Shown here piece by piece: positions 22,274-31,964 of a stretch of 64,000 nucleotides of DNA (position 1 is the first letter of the stretch; each line of letters opens with the position of its first letter). The stretch is from Stenotrophomonas sp. ZAC14D1_NAIMI4_1 (GTDB lineage Bacteria > Pseudomonadota > Gammaproteobacteria > Xanthomonadales > Xanthomonadaceae): the NCBI RefSeq assembly GCF_003086775.1, contig NZ_CP026001.1, positions 2,878,407 to 2,942,406 of the forward strand, given 5' to 3'. The notes below the pieces were generated by a model. That model was not told the DNA's origin and ran no database searches. It was given only the letters and a program-made list of their open reading frames with translations. The position numbers were made by a program, and so were the translations under genes.

Positions 22274-25200
22274 TCATGCCGCGCCCGCCAATCGCGCGGC
22301 TTCTTCCAGGTCCACGCTGACCAGGCGGCTGACGCCCGGCTCGCGCATGGTGACGCCCGAAAGCTGGTGGGCCGCCTCCATCGTTGCCTTGTTGTGGCTG
22401 ACGAACAGGAACTGCACCTTCTCGCTCATCTCCTTGACCATGTTGGCCAGGCGGCCGACATTGGCCTCGTCCAGCGGCGCATCCACCTCGTCCAGCAGGC
22501 AGAACGGCGCGGGGTTGAGCTGGAAGATGGCGAACACCAGGGCCACCGCGGTCATCGCTTTCTCGCCGCCGGACAGCAGCGAAATGCTGGACACGCGCTT
22601 GCCCGGCGGGCGCGCCATGATGGTCACGCCGGTGTCGAGCAGGTCTTCACCGGTCAGTTCCAGGTAGGCATGGCCGCCGCCGAACAGGCGCGGGTACAGC
22701 GCCTGCACGCCGGCGTTGACGCGGTCGAAGGTGTCCTTGAAGCGCCCGCGGGTTTCGCGGTCGATCTTGCGGATGGCGTCTTCCAGGGTTTCCAGTGCGG
22801 TGGTCAGGTCGGTGTGCTGCGCGTCCAGATAATCCGAACGCTGCGAGGCCTCGCCGTACTCGTGGATGGCAGCAAGGTTGACCGGCTCCAGCCGGCGCAT
22901 GCGGCCATCGATCTGGTGCACCGCCTGTTCCCAGTCGCCCAGGCGGGCATCATCGGGCAGCGCGTTGAGCACGTCCTGCAGCACGAAACCGGCCTTTTCC
23001 ACCGCGCCCTGCAGGGTCTCGGCGCTGAGCACCAAGGCCTGCTGGTCCAGCTTGCGCTGCGAAATGCGCTCACGCTGGGCCAGCGCCTGCTCGTCACGCT
23101 GGTGGCGGGTCTGTTCGTAATTGCGCAGCTCGGCGTCGATGCCATCGAGCAGCGTGCGCGCTTCGGTCAGCACGCGGTCGGCCCGCACACGCTCTTCCAG
23201 CGCGTTCTGGTGTTCGGACTGCAGTGATTCGACCGGCGAGTCGCCTTCGTCCAGCTGCGAATGCAGTTCGCCCAGGCGCGAATCCAGCTGGCCGCGCTGC
23301 GTGCTCATGCGCTCCAGCGCCTGGCTCAGCGATGCCACCTGGGCACGCTGCGATTCCAGGGTCAGGGCCAGGGCATGCGAGCGCTCGCGCACGGAACGCG
23401 CCGCTTCGCGGGCCAGGTCGCGCGCATCGGTCAGCTGGCGGCGTTCGCCTTCCAGGCCCTGCCGCGTCGACTCCAGGTCGCCCATGCTGCTGACGGCGTT
23501 TTCCAGCCGCGAGCGCGCCTCGCGCGCCTGTTCGCGATTGACGTCCAGTGTTTCAAGCAACTGCGCCAGCTCGCCTTCGATGCGATCGATGCGCGTGCGC
23601 GCAGCTTCCACCTTGCCCTGCTGGCCCTGCAGCTGGCCGGCCAGCTCGGACACCGCACGATGGGCCTGGTACAGCGAGCGCTGCGCGTCCTCGCGCTGCT
23701 GCTCCGCTGCCAGCAGCTGGTCACGGAAACCAGCGAGCTGTTCTTCCAGCTCGGCCTCGCGGTCCTGCAGCTGCTCGATCTGCTCGCGCAGTTCGTTGAT
23801 CTCGCGTTCGCGCAGCAGCGCGCCCTGCTCGGCCGCACCGGAGCGCGACACGCGCAGCCAGCCCTGGCCCAGGCGCTCGCCGCCCTGGGTGATGATGGAA
23901 TCGCCCTCGGGCAGGCCCGCCTGCAGCGTCTTCGCTTCGGCCAGATCGCGGGCACCGTGCAGGTGCGCCAGCAGGCGGCGGATCGCGACCGGGCCGCGTA
24001 CGCGCGCCGCCAGCGACGTCGGCGCCACCTTCAACTCACCGGCATCATCGGCCACCAGCGCGATGCGGCCGTCGCCCAGCTCGCCCAGTGCATCGACCAG
24101 GCGCGCCGGATCATCCACCAGCACGCCTTCGATCAACTGGCCGAGCGCGCTTTCCACGGCATTTTCCCAGCCCGCGTCGACGTCCAGGCGCTCGCCCACG
24201 CGCGCGGCCGAATCCAGCCCCTGCGCCTTCAGCCAGGCCACGGCGGCACCCTGTTCCTGGCCGAGTGCGGCCTGCTGCAGGGTTTCCAGCGAGGCCAGGC
24301 GGCCACGCAGGCCATTGGCCTGCTTGCGCAGCTCGGCCAGTTCGTTCTGGCCCGTGCGCTGCTGTTCCTGCACGGCGGCCACGCCCTGCTTGCGCTGCTC
24401 GACGTCCTCGCCGAGTTCGTCCAGCGCGGTCTTCTGCGTTTCGTGCTGCAGGTGCAGCTGCTCGAAGGCCTCCTCCAGCGCATCCACGTCCAGCCCGGCG
24501 CGCTCGGCGGCCAGCGCTTCGCGGCGGCGGTCGGCATCGAGGATCTGCTTGTCCAGGTAGTCCACGCGGGTGCGCTCGACATCGCCGGCGCGCGAAGCTT
24601 CCGAACTCTGCGAGGTGTGCTGCTCCCAGCGCTGCTGCCAGCTGGCCAGGCGGTCTTCGGCCTCGCGCAGGCTTTCCTGCTTGATCTCGTTTTCTTCCTG
24701 CAGCGCTTCCAGCTGCGGGGTAGCATCGTCGACCGCCTCGCGCAGCACCATCAGCTTGGCTTCGTCGCCGCTGATGTGCTGGCCCAGCTCGGACAATGCC
24801 TGCCGGGTTTCATCGCGCGCCTTGTGCAGGCGCTGCGACAGTTCGCGCTGGTGCTGGATCTGCTGCTCGACGCGGGCCAGGGTGCTGCCCACCTGGTAGA
24901 CGGCGGCCTGCGCGATATTGAGTGCGTCGGCGGCCTCTTCGCGGCGCACGCGCGAGGTCTCGATGCGGGCCTCGGCTTCGCGCTGGTCGGCGATCAGCTG
25001 CTGCAGCTTGGTTTCTTCCTGCGACAGGCCTTCGCGCAGCTTGGACAGGCGGCCATCAAGGCCGCGGAACTCCAGGGTCTTCCACTCGGCATCCTTGACC
25101 CGGCGCTCTTCCTGCAGGGCCTGGTACTGCTCGGCCTGCCGGGCCTGGCGCTTGAGGTGTTCGAGCTGCTTGCTGATCTCGTCGCGCAGGTCGCCCAGGC

Positions 25201-25777
25201 GGTCGAGGTTCTCGCGGGTATGGCGGATGCGTGTTTCGGTTTCCTTGCGGCGTTCCTTGTATTTGGAGATGCCAGCGGCCTCTTCCAGGTACACGCGCAG
25301 GTCTTCCGGCCGCGCCTCGATGATCTGGCTGATCATGCCCTGCTCGATGATCGAGTAGCTGCGCGGCCCCAGGCCGGTGCCCAGGAACAGATCGGTGATA
25401 TCGCGGCGGCGGCACTTGGTGCCGTTGAGATAATAGTTGCTGCTGCCGTCGCGGCTGACGGTGCGCTTGACCGAGATTTCGTTGAACGAGGCGTACTCGC
25501 CGGAAATCGTGTGGTCCGAGTTGTCGAAGATCAGCTCGACGGTGGCCTGCGAGACCGGCTTGCGGGCATTGGAACCGGAGAAGATCACGTCGGTCAGCGA
25601 GTCGCCGCGCAGGCGGCTGGCCGAACTTTCGCCCATGACCCAGCGCACGGCGTCGATGATGTTCGACTTGCCGCAGCCATTGGGCCCCACCACGCCGGTC
25701 ATGTTGGTCGGCAGGTGCAGGGTGGTCGGATCGACGAACGACTTGAAGCCGGACAGCTTGATCGTGGAAAGACGCAT
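22274..25777 (-). CDS. smc: Chromosome segregation protein SMC, 1167 aa
   Basis: SMC is the condensin ATPase that compacts and segregates the chromosome. The Walker A motif GPNGCGKS is at residues 31-38, the ABC signature LLSGGEKAM and Walker B FCLLDEVDAPLDEANV are near the C-terminus. Between lie two long coiled coils around a glycine-rich hinge (GQLIEGVLVDDPARLVDALG and GQGWLRVS region, about 500-670). The start is the ATG at 25777 (MRLSTIKLSGFKSFVD), which matches the family; the in-frame ATG at 25822 would add an unrelated 15-residue leader. Partner genes scpA/scpB are elsewhere. Confidence 0.98.
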   Translation of the reverse strand: MRLSTIKLSGFKSFVDPTTLHLPTNMTGVVGPNGCGKSNIIDAVRWVMGESSASRLRGDSLTDVIFSGSNARKPVSQATVELIFDNSDHTISGEYASFNEISVKRTVSRDGSSNYYLNGTKCRRRDITDLFLGTGLGPRSYSIIEQGMISQIIEARPEDLRVYLEEAAGISKYKERRKETETRIRHTRENLDRLGDLRDEISKQLEHLKRQARQAEQYQALQEERRVKDAEWKTLEFRGLDGRLSKLREGLSQEETKLQQLIADQREAEARIETSRVRREEAADALNIAQAAVYQVGSTLARVEQQIQHQRELSQRLHKARDETRQALSELGQHISGDEAKLMVLREAVDDATPQLEALQEENEIKQESLREAEDRLASWQQRWEQHTSQSSEASRAGDVERTRVDYLDKQILDADRRREALAAERAGLDVDALEEAFEQLHLQHETQKTALDELGEDVEQRKQGVAAVQEQQRTGQNELAELRKQANGLRGRLASLETLQQAALGQEQGAAVAWLKAQGLDSAARVGERLDVDAGWENAVESALGQLIEGVLVDDPARLVDALGELGDGRIALVADDAGELKVAPTSLAARVRGPVAIRRLLAHLHGARDLAEAKTLQAGLPEGDSIITQGGERLGQGWLRVSRSGAAEQGALLREREINELREQIEQLQDREAELEEQLAGFRDQLLAAEQQREDAQRSLYQAHRAVSELAGQLQGQQGKVEAARTRIDRIEGELAQLLETLDVNREQAREARSRLENAVSSMGDLESTRQGLEGERRQLTDARDLAREAARSVRERSHALALTLESQRAQVASLSQALERMSTQRGQLDSRLGELHSQLDEGDSPVESLQSEHQNALEERVRADRVLTEARTLLDGIDAELRNYEQTRHQRDEQALAQRERISQRKLDQQALVLSAETLQGAVEKAGFVLQDVLNALPDDARLGDWEQAVHQIDGRMRRLEPVNLAAIHEYGEASQRSDYLDAQHTDLTTALETLEDAIRKIDRETRGRFKDTFDRVNAGVQALYPRLFGGGHAYLELTGEDLLDTGVTIMARPPGKRVSSISLLSGGEKAMTAVALVFAIFQLNPAPFCLLDEVDAPLDEANVGRLANMVKEMSEKVQFLFVSHNKATMEAAHQLSGVTMREPGVSRLVSVDLEEAARLAGAA

Positions 25778-25944
25778 AGAGGTTCCGGACTGGGGCCGGC
25801 GAGCGGCCTGCTTACCCTCCAAGTCATTGATCCTGCTGGGATCGCTGGCCGTGGAACGGGTGTGACGCCCTGAGTATACCGATGTGGCTGTGTTCTACGA
25901 GGGGCGTGGAACATTACCCGGGCCCGGCCGCGCGGACAGGGGCC

Positions 25945-25980
25945 CACAAAACAAAACGGGCACCCTTGCGGGCGCCCGTT
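25945..25980 (-). terminator. Intrinsic terminator after rpsF-rpsR-rplI
   Basis: On the minus strand, arms AACGGGCGCCC and GGGTGCCCGTT form an 11-bp stem around a four-base loop (25955-25980) followed by TTGTTTTGT. It lies about 30 bases past the rplI stop and is the natural end of the ribosomal operon. Confidence 0.88.
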
Positions 25981-26009
25981 CTGGTGACACCAGGCCTTGC
26001 GGCTTGGGA

Positions 26010-26462
26010 TCAGGCCTTTTCGGCTTCAACCACAACCTTGACGGTGGTTTCGACGTCGGCGTGCAGGTGCACCAGGACGTCGTACTCACCGATGTTGCGG
26101 AAGGCGCCTTCGCCCAGGATGACTTCGCTCTTGTTCAGCTCGAAGCCGGCAGCGGTGAAGGCATCAGCGATTTCGCGGGCGCCGACCGAACCGTACAGCT
26201 TGCCTTCGGTCGAAGCGTTGGCGGCGATGGTCACGCTCGCGCCTTCCAGCTTGGCCTTGCGGGCGTCAGCGTCGGCGTGGATGGCCTGGGCCTTGGCTTC
26301 GTATTCGGCGCGCTTGGCTTCGAACTCGGCCTTGTTGCTCTCGGTGGCCGGAACGGCCTTGCCCTGCGGCACGAGGAAGTTACGGCCGTAGCCCGGCTTC
26401 ACGTCGACCAGGTCGCCCAGGTTGCCGAGGTTGGTGACTTTCTGCAGGAGGATCAGCTGCAT
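26010..26462 (-). CDS. rplI: Large ribosomal subunit protein bL9, 150 aa
   Basis: L9 is a bilobed protein of the large subunit near the L1 stalk. The N-terminal RNA-binding domain starts [28 protein letters not shown], the family signature. A long connecting helix ([24 protein letters not shown]) joins it to the C-terminal domain. Usual length. Last gene of the operon, about 100 bases downstream of rpsR. Confidence 0.98.
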   Translation of the reverse strand: MQLILLQKVTNLGNLGDLVDVKPGYGRNFLVPQGKAVPATESNKAEFEAKRAEYEAKAQAIHADADARKAKLEGASVTIAANASTEGKLYGSVGAREIADAFTAAGFELNKSEVILGEGAFRNIGEYDVLVHLHADVETTVKVVVEAEKA

Positions 26463-26566
26463 GGTATTGCTCCAGATAAGTTATTCGTTAGCGAGGCAAT
26501 GCCCCGCAACAAAGGCTGTCCGAATAGCTGGCACAGCGGGGCGGCACCGGGCCGCCCCGCCGGGCA

Positions 26567-26797
26567 TCAGACGTCGTGGTTGTCGGTGTACGGGATCAGG
26601 GCCAGGAAGCGAGCGCGCTTGACGGCGGTCGCCAGCTGGCGCTGGTACTTCGACTTGGTACCGGTGACGCGGCTCGGCACGATCTTGCCGTTCTCGGTCA
26701 GGTACTGGCGCAGGGTGTTGAGATCCTTGTAATCGATCTCCTTGACACCTTCAGCGGTGAACTTGCAGAACTTGCGACGACGGAAGAACTTGGACAT
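26567..26797 (-). CDS. rpsR: Small ribosomal subunit protein bS18, 76 aa
   Basis: S18 binds S6 on the platform of the small subunit. The sequence [17 protein letters not shown], then [25 protein letters not shown] and the basic tail with [18 protein letters not shown] are diagnostic. Eleven bases separate it from rpsF. Confidence 0.98.
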   Translation of the reverse strand: MSKFFRRRKFCKFTAEGVKEIDYKDLNTLRQYLTENGKIVPSRVTGTKSKYQRQLATAVKRARFLALIPYTDNHDV

Positions 26798-26808
26798 GGG
26801 AAGGCTCC

Positions 26809-27246
26809 TTAGGCGGCAGAAGCGGCGTCGTCGCCGGCTTCGTTGTCAGCGGTGGTGGTGGACTCGCCTTCTTCGTCGTCACGACGACGGCGCTCACCGC
26901 GCTCCGGCTTGTCACCCTTCTCGTCCTTGCTCTTCATGATCAGCGACTGCTCGGTGTCAGCCTCGTCACGCTTGATGACCAGGTTGCGCAGCACGGCGTC
27001 GTTGAAGCGGAAGCTTTCGGTCAGTTCGTTCAGAACGGCCTGGTCGGCTTCGATGTTCAGCAGCACGTAGTGCGCCTTCACCAGGTTCTGGATCGGGTAA
27101 GCCAGCTGGCGGCGGCCCCAGTCTTCCAGACGGTGGATGGTGCCGTTGCCGTTCTCGACCAGCGACTTGTAGCGCTCGATCATGGCCGGGACCTGCTCGC
27201 TCTGGTCCGGGTGGACCATGAACACGATTTCGTAATGACGACTCAT
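26809..27246 (-). CDS. rpsF: Small ribosomal subunit protein bS6, 145 aa
   Basis: The first 100 residues are the S6 fold ([50 protein letters not shown]). The tail is charged and disordered ([18 protein letters not shown]), which in E. coli S6 carries post-translational glutamates added by RimK; a long poly-Glu tail is not encoded here. First gene of rpsF-rpsR-rplI; no priB gene lies between rpsF and rpsR, unlike enterobacteria. Confidence 0.98.
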   Translation of the reverse strand: MSRHYEIVFMVHPDQSEQVPAMIERYKSLVENGNGTIHRLEDWGRRQLAYPIQNLVKAHYVLLNIEADQAVLNELTESFRFNDAVLRNLVIKRDEADTEQSLIMKSKDEKGDKPERGERRRRDDEEGESTTTADNEAGDDAASAA

Positions 27247-27341
27247 GTTTTTTCTACCTTTCGGATGTGGCCTTGCGGCCGGACAGCCCCCCGCCGTGGT
27301 TACCGCGGTGGGGCAAGGGTTCCCGCCAGGAAGGCAGGAAG
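27247..27341 (-). promoter_or_regulatory. rpsF leader, possible S6:S18-binding regulatory RNA
   Basis: The predicted transcript has about 95 leader bases. They contain a GGCCGCAAGGCC hairpin followed by CATCCGAAAGG near the start codon. CCG-containing structured leaders bound by the S6:S18 dimer are known upstream of rpsF in many bacteria. The match is by eye only; a covariance model search would decide it. Confidence 0.35.
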
Positions 27342-27347
27342 CCGCGC

Positions 27348-27376
27348 ATTATGGCGCAGATGGGGGTGCCGGGCAA
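27348..27376 (-). promoter_or_regulatory. Sigma-70 promoter of rpsF-rpsR-rplI
   Basis: On the minus strand a -35 box TTGCCC (27371-27376) and a -10 box CATAAT (27348-27353) are separated by exactly 17 bases. The expected start is near 27341. Confidence 0.65.
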
Positions 27377-27410
27377 CCGGCCAAGGCCAGGCAACCTGAA
27401 CCCGCCCGGG

Positions 27411-27953
27411 CTACCCCAGATCGACATGAAGGCGGTGCTGGCCACATTCCAGGCACTGGAACAGGCACCCGACCATCTCGCCATCCCGGCTCAGATGCTC
27501 CAGCACCCAGTCGGCGTCGCGCGGGTTGACCTCGGCCACGTCCGGCCGGACCTCATCGAGGATGGGCTGGAGGTCTTCACTGCCGGCATAGCCGAGAAAG
27601 GCGCAGGGCCGTTCACAGTGGCTGAGCCAGACAGACTGCTGCCAGGAGGCATAACCGGGAGTGCGCTCGCAGATTTCCAGCAGCAGCGGGCGGGCAATGG
27701 TCGGCGGCGGGTCGGCCGGGTCCGGCGACACCCCCTCGATATCACTCCAGCCGGTGAACTCGCCGCCGTAACGGGCCGCGGCCCTGCCATCGGCGATGCA
27801 CCACGGGCACAGATAATCCGGGCGCAGGCGTGTGTAGAACGGCCCCCGGTAGCGCAGCGTCCGCGGCTCGCCGCAGCAGTCGCAGACACCGTCGATATCC
27901 TCGAAGGACAGTGCGTAGGCGTTGGGGTGATAGGTGAAGACCGGTCGTTCCAT
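27411..27953 (-). CDS. CbrC family (UPF0167) zinc-binding protein, about 180 aa
   Basis: The protein begins MERPVFTYHPNAYAL and contains a CDCCG motif followed by YLCPWCIADG, together a four-cysteine zinc site, as in the CbrC family. A second CxxC (CLECGQHRLHVD) ends the protein. I use the ATG at 27953; an ATG at 27980 would add nine residues. CbrC-type proteins are linked to colicin tolerance in E. coli by an indirect phenotype only, so no function is assigned. Confidence 0.85.
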   Translation of the reverse strand: MERPVFTYHPNAYALSFEDIDGVCDCCGEPRTLRYRGPFYTRLRPDYLCPWCIADGRAAARYGGEFTGWSDIEGVSPDPADPPPTIARPLLLEICERTPGYASWQQSVWLSHCERPCAFLGYAGSEDLQPILDEVRPDVAEVNPRDADWVLEHLSRDGEMVGCLFQCLECGQHRLHVDLG

Positions 27954-28004
27954 TCCGTGGATTCCTTCCCTGCCGACCAAGGCCGGCTACCCGAGCAGGC
28001 TCCG

Positions 28005-28026
28005 GTAGCGCCGGGCCATGCCCGGC
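28005..28026 (+). repeat. GTAG palindrome (SMAG-type), single copy
   Basis: GTAG is followed by a hairpin GCCGGGC-cat-GCCCGGC. It lies just past the end of the A-type Fe-S carrier gene and upstream of the CbrC-like gene. Confidence 0.8.
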
Positions 28027-28042
28027 AGGCGCTGGCCGAGGC

Positions 28043-28381
28043 TCAGGCCTTGTCGGCGTCGGTGGTGAAGCTTTCGCCGCAGCCGCACTCGGCGGTGGCG
28101 TTCGGGTTGCTGAACGTGAAGGTCTCGCTCAGGCCGTGCTTGCCGAAGTCGATCACGGTGCCATCCACCAGGGCCAGGCTCTTGGCGTCGACATAGATCT
28201 TCACGCCGTCCTGGTCGAACACGGTGTCGCCGTCGCGCTCGTCACGGGCCAGGTCGGTCACGTGGCCCCAGCCGGAGCAGCCGGTCTTGGTCACGCCGAA
28301 GCGCAGGCCCAGGGCGCCGGGGGTCTGGGCGACGAAGCGCTGCACGCGCTCGAAGGCGATGGGGGTCAGGCTGACGGCCAT
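28043..28381 (-). CDS. A-type iron-sulphur cluster carrier (HesB/IscA family), 112 aa
   Basis: A-type carriers accept and hand on Fe-S clusters. The three ligand cysteines are Cys35 in KTGCSGWGH and Cys99/Cys101 in ECGCGESF. Length is normal. Without a surrounding isc or suf operon the choice between IscA, SufA and ErpA cannot be made from sequence; the SNPNATAECGCGESF ending is common to IscA-type proteins. Confidence 0.92.
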   Translation of the reverse strand: MAVSLTPIAFERVQRFVAQTPGALGLRFGVTKTGCSGWGHVTDLARDERDGDTVFDQDGVKIYVDAKSLALVDGTVIDFGKHGLSETFTFSNPNATAECGCGESFTTDADKA

Positions 28382-28510
28382 GAGGCTTACTCCAAGGGTA
28401 CGGGGACATTATAAGGAGCCAAGGGGCGCAGAAATGCCTCGCAAGCAGAACGCTGCAACCGGTAAACTCCCGTGTTCACAGATCGAGTCGATCAGCAGAG
28501 GATTCAAGTC

Positions 28511-29905
28511 ATGACGGTGGTCAGCGTTGAACATGCGCTTGCCGGGAAGATCCCGGAAGGCGGCGAAGTCACGGTACGCGGATGGGTGCGCACGGTGCGC
28601 GGTTCAGCGAATCTGGCCTTCGTCAATGTGAGCGACGGTTCCTGCTTCGCGCCGATCCAGGTCGTGGCCAACGACACCCTGGCCAATTTCGACGAGATCA
28701 AGCGCCTTACCAGCGGCTGCTCGGTCATCGCCACCGGCACCCTGGTGAAGTCGCAGGGCAAGGGCCAGTCGTTCGAGATCCAGGCCAGCGCGCTGGAGGT
28801 GGTCGGCTGGGTCGAAGACCCGCTTACCTACCCGATCCAGCCCAAGCCGATGTCGCCGGAGTTCCTGCGTGAAGTGGCGCACCTGCGCCCGCGCACCAAC
28901 CTGTTCGGCGCGGTCACCCGCATCCGCAACTGCCTGGCCCAGGCCGTACACCGTTTCTTCCACGAGAACGGCTTCAACTGGATCAGCACCCCGATCATCA
29001 CCACCTCCGACGCCGAAGGCGCCGGCCAGATGTTCCGCGTGTCCACCCTGGACATGGTGAACCTGCCGCGCGACGAGAAGGGCGCGATCGATTTCAGCCG
29101 CGATTTCTTCGGCAAGGAAACCTTCCTGACCGTGTCCGGCCAGCTGAACGTCGAGGCCTACTGCCTGGCGCTGAGCAAGGTCTACACCTTCGGCCCGACC
29201 TTCCGCGCCGAAAACAGCCACACCACCCGCCACCTGGCGGAGTTCTGGATGATCGAGCCGGAAATCGCCTTCGCCGACCTGGCCGAAGACGCACGCCTGG
29301 CCGAAGAGTTCCTGAAGTACCTGTTCCGTGCCGTGCTGAACGAGCGCGGTGACGACCTGGCCTTCATCGCAGAACGCGTGGACAAGAACGCGATCACCAA
29401 GCTGGAAGACTTCATCAACGCACCGTTCGAGCGCATCGACTACACCGATGCGGTCAGCCTGCTGCAGAAGTCGGGCAAGAAGTTCGACTTCCCGGTCGAA
29501 TGGGGCCTGGACCTGCAGACCGAGCACGAGCGCTGGCTGACCGAGGAACACGTCGGCCGCCCGGTGGTGGTGACCAACTACCCCGAGCACATCAAGGCCT
29601 TCTACATGCGCCTGAACGACGACGGCAAGACCGTCGCCGCGATGGACGTGCTGGCTCCGGGCATCGGCGAGATCATCGGTGGCAGCCAGCGCGAAGAGCG
29701 CCTGGACGTGCTGGATGCGCGCATGGCCCAGTTCGGCCTGGATCGCGAGCATTACAGCTGGTACCGCGATTTCCGCCGCTACGGTTCGGTGCCGCACGCC
29801 GGCTTCGGCCTGGGCTTCGAGCGCCTGGTGGTCTACGTCTGCGGCCTGTCCAACATCCGCGATGCGATCCCCTACCCGCGCGCCCCGGGCAGCGCGGACT
29901 TCTAA
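28511..29905 (+). CDS. asnS: Asparaginyl-tRNA synthetase, 464 aa
   Basis: AsnRS charges tRNA-Asn. An N-terminal OB-fold anticodon domain ([26 protein letters not shown]) leads to the class II core: motif 1 near [16 protein letters not shown], motif 2 [25 protein letters not shown], and motif 3 [21 protein letters not shown]. The start at 28511 ([12 protein letters not shown]) follows the conserved N-terminus; an earlier ATG at 28472 would add 13 unrelated residues. A direct asparaginylation route is therefore present. Confidence 0.98.
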   Translation: MTVVSVEHALAGKIPEGGEVTVRGWVRTVRGSANLAFVNVSDGSCFAPIQVVANDTLANFDEIKRLTSGCSVIATGTLVKSQGKGQSFEIQASALEVVGWVEDPLTYPIQPKPMSPEFLREVAHLRPRTNLFGAVTRIRNCLAQAVHRFFHENGFNWISTPIITTSDAEGAGQMFRVSTLDMVNLPRDEKGAIDFSRDFFGKETFLTVSGQLNVEAYCLALSKVYTFGPTFRAENSHTTRHLAEFWMIEPEIAFADLAEDARLAEEFLKYLFRAVLNERGDDLAFIAERVDKNAITKLEDFINAPFERIDYTDAVSLLQKSGKKFDFPVEWGLDLQTEHERWLTEEHVGRPVVVTNYPEHIKAFYMRLNDDGKTVAAMDVLAPGIGEIIGGSQREERLDVLDARMAQFGLDREHYSWYRDFRRYGSVPHAGFGLGFERLVVYVCGLSNIRDAIPYPRAPGSADF

Positions 29906-29938
29906 GCCCACCCCCAACGACCACGGAGGTACTGCCCC

Positions 29939-30238
29939 ATGACCCTGTTCTTCGCCCTCTGTTTCGTCGGCGTCGCAGTGGCCGGGTTCAGTGCCTTCGT
30001 GATCTTCTGGCCATTGACCCTGGTGCACGTGCGCGACCGCCATCCGGCGCTCGCCGCGCGCTTCGGCAATGGCGCCTTCCTCAAGCCCGATGCCCTGGCC
30101 TGGCTGCTGCGCCGCGATTACCGCCAGCAGCCGGACCGCTCGCTGTCCGGGCTGGCGACGCCGGCCTGGGTATCGCTGCTGACCCTGCTGGCCGGACTGG
30201 GCATGGCTGCCCTGCTCTGGGTGGCTTCGCTCTGGTAA
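29939..30238 (+). CDS. Small two-helix membrane protein, 99 aa
   Basis: The protein has one membrane helix at the N-terminus (FFALCFVGVAVAGFSAFVIFWPLTLV) and one at the C-terminus (LLTLLAGLGMAALLWVASLW), joined by a basic cytoplasmic or periplasmic loop. The ATG at 29939 is preceded by a GGAGG site. It starts 33 bases after asnS and is followed seven bases later by the next gene, so they are probably cotranscribed. No known family recognised. Confidence 0.75.
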   Translation: MTLFFALCFVGVAVAGFSAFVIFWPLTLVHVRDRHPALAARFGNGAFLKPDALAWLLRRDYRQQPDRSLSGLATPAWVSLLTLLAGLGMAALLWVASLW

Positions 30239-30245
30239 CGCACAC

Positions 30246-30563
30246 ATGAACGACAACAACAACGACGCGCGTGACAGCTGGTGGCTGGCCAGCCTCGGCA
30301 ACACCCTGATCTGGGCCCGCCTGCGCGTGCGCCCGGCCGGCACCGCCGAAGTGCTCGACAGCGATGGCAACACGCTGAGCTATGACAGCGAAGACACCGC
30401 GCGTTCGCAGCTGTTCGACGCCGAGTTCGTCGAGTACGACGGCCTGGACGAAGAAGACGCCCTGGTGCGCGGCTTCAGCCTGCACGAAGTGCAGCCGCCG
30501 CAGGCCGGCAGCGATGAAGGCCTGCGCGGGCGCATGATCCAGTCGCTGGGCGCGCGCGCCTGA
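30246..30563 (+). CDS. Hypothetical protein, 105 aa
   Basis: An acidic soluble protein (MNDNNNDARDSWWLASLGNT) with beta-strand-like stretches TLIWARLRVRP and AEVLDSDGNTLSYDS and many Asp/Glu. Close spacing on both sides (seven and ten bases) places it in an operon with the membrane protein and the PaiB-like gene. No function can be given. Confidence 0.72.
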   Translation: MNDNNNDARDSWWLASLGNTLIWARLRVRPAGTAEVLDSDGNTLSYDSEDTARSQLFDAEFVEYDGLDEEDALVRGFSLHEVQPPQAGSDEGLRGRMIQSLGARA

Positions 30564-30573
30564 GGCGCAAACC

Positions 30574-31212
30574 ATGTTCACCCCACGCGACTTCGCCGCG
30601 ACCGACCTGCTCTGGCTGGATCGCCTGCTGGCGCGTGATCCGTTCGTCACCGTGCTGACCACCGGTGACGACGGCCTGCCCGAACTGACCCGCGTGCCCG
30701 TGCTGTACCGGCGCGACGGCGACCAGATCGAACTGCGCGGCCACTGGGCCCGGGCCAACCCGCAGGCGCGCCATGACGGCGCGGCCAAGGTGCTGGTGGA
30801 CGGCCCGCATGGCTACGTGTCGGCCAGCTGGTACCCGGACAAGGAAGCCGCCTCGCGCGTGCCGACCTGGAACTACGCCGCCGCCGAACTGCGCGGCCAG
30901 CTGCAGCGTTTCGACGATACCGATGAGCTGGCCCAGCTGGTCTCCGACATCGGCGACCGCTTCGAAGCCAGCGTCGGCCAGGCCTGGCAGTTCGAACCGC
31001 AGCGTGATGACCACCGTCGCCAGCTGCGCGGCATCATCGGCTTCCGCTTCCAGGTCGAACTGGTACAGCTGAAGCTGAAACTGAGCCAGAACCACCCCGA
31101 GGCCAACCAGCAGGCAGTGATCGCCGAACTGGAAAAGCTCGACACCCCGCATTTCACCGAGCTGGCGCAGTGGATGCGCTGGCACCGCGCGCAGACCGCC
31201 GCCAGCGACTGA
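30574..31212 (+). CDS. FMN-binding PaiB-family protein, 212 aa
   Basis: The sequence matches the PaiB split-barrel family: FTPRDFAATDLLWLDRLL, DPFVTVLTTGDDGLPELTRVPVLY, GHWARANPQ, VLVDGPHGYVSASWYPDK and a C-terminal RGIIGFRFQVE. In Bacillus, PaiB acts with PaiA in negative control of sporulation and protease genes, but no PaiA is nearby here. It lacks a DNA-binding domain, so I read it as a flavin-binding protein of unknown role. Confidence 0.88.
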   Translation: MFTPRDFAATDLLWLDRLLARDPFVTVLTTGDDGLPELTRVPVLYRRDGDQIELRGHWARANPQARHDGAAKVLVDGPHGYVSASWYPDKEAASRVPTWNYAAAELRGQLQRFDDTDELAQLVSDIGDRFEASVGQAWQFEPQRDDHRRQLRGIIGFRFQVELVQLKLKLSQNHPEANQQAVIAELEKLDTPHFTELAQWMRWHRAQTAASD

Positions 31213-31282
31213 GCGCATTGTTTCCCGCGAAGGCGCGGCCGGACGGCCACGCCCTCGCCCACCCGACGCCAGGGACCCGAAC

Positions 31283-31945
31283 ATGAAAGACATCCACAAG
31301 CTGCTGCAGAACAACCGCGACTGGGCCGACCGCATCGAGAAGGAAGACCCCGAGTTCTTCCACCAGCTGGCCAAGCAGCAGCACCCGGAATACCTGTGGA
31401 TCGGCTGTTCCGATTCGCGCGTGCCGGCCAACCAGATCATCGGCATGGCGCCGGGCGAAGTGTTCGTGCACCGCAACGTGGCGAACGTCGTGGCCCACAC
31501 CGATCTGAACTGCCTGAGCGTGGTGCAGTACGCGGTGGACCAGCTGAAGGTGAAGCACATCCTGATCGTCGGCCATTACGGCTGCGGCGGCGTGCACGCC
31601 TGCCTGCACAACACCCGCGTCGGCCTGGCCGACAACTGGCTGCGCCACGTGGGTGATGTGATGCAGAAGCACACCGCGATCATCGACGCCATCGAGACCG
31701 ATGAGCTCAAGCACGCCCGCCTGTGCGAGCTGAACGTGATCGAGCAGGTCGCCAACCTGTGCCGCTCGACCATCGTGCAGGACGCCTGGGCCCGCGGCCA
31801 GAAGCTGATGGTGCATGGCTGGGTGTACAGCCTGAAGGACGGCCGCGTGCGCGAGATGGGCATCGACGTGGGTTCGCAGGAAGACCTGCAGCCGGCATAC
31901 GAAAAGGCCCTGTCCTACGTGCCGCGCAAGGGCAAGCGCGACTGA
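31283..31945 (+). CDS. can: Beta-class carbonic anhydrase, 220 aa
   Basis: It interconverts CO2 and bicarbonate for carboxylation reactions. The zinc ligands are Cys42, His98 and Cys101 with the Asp44-Arg46 dyad ([16 protein letters not shown]). Length fits E. coli Can. It lies 20 bases upstream of the kynurenine-pathway gene nbaC, so it may be cotranscribed, although it has no role in that pathway. Confidence 0.97.
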   Translation: MKDIHKLLQNNRDWADRIEKEDPEFFHQLAKQQHPEYLWIGCSDSRVPANQIIGMAPGEVFVHRNVANVVAHTDLNCLSVVQYAVDQLKVKHILIVGHYGCGGVHACLHNTRVGLADNWLRHVGDVMQKHTAIIDAIETDELKHARLCELNVIEQVANLCRSTIVQDAWARGQKLMVHGWVYSLKDGRVREMGIDVGSQEDLQPAYEKALSYVPRKGKRD

Positions 31946-31964
31946 CCTCCCAGGGGAACCGACC

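Noticed and set aside
28604..30373. A 589-codon minus-strand frame
   Set aside because: It is antisense to asnS, whose motifs are complete.
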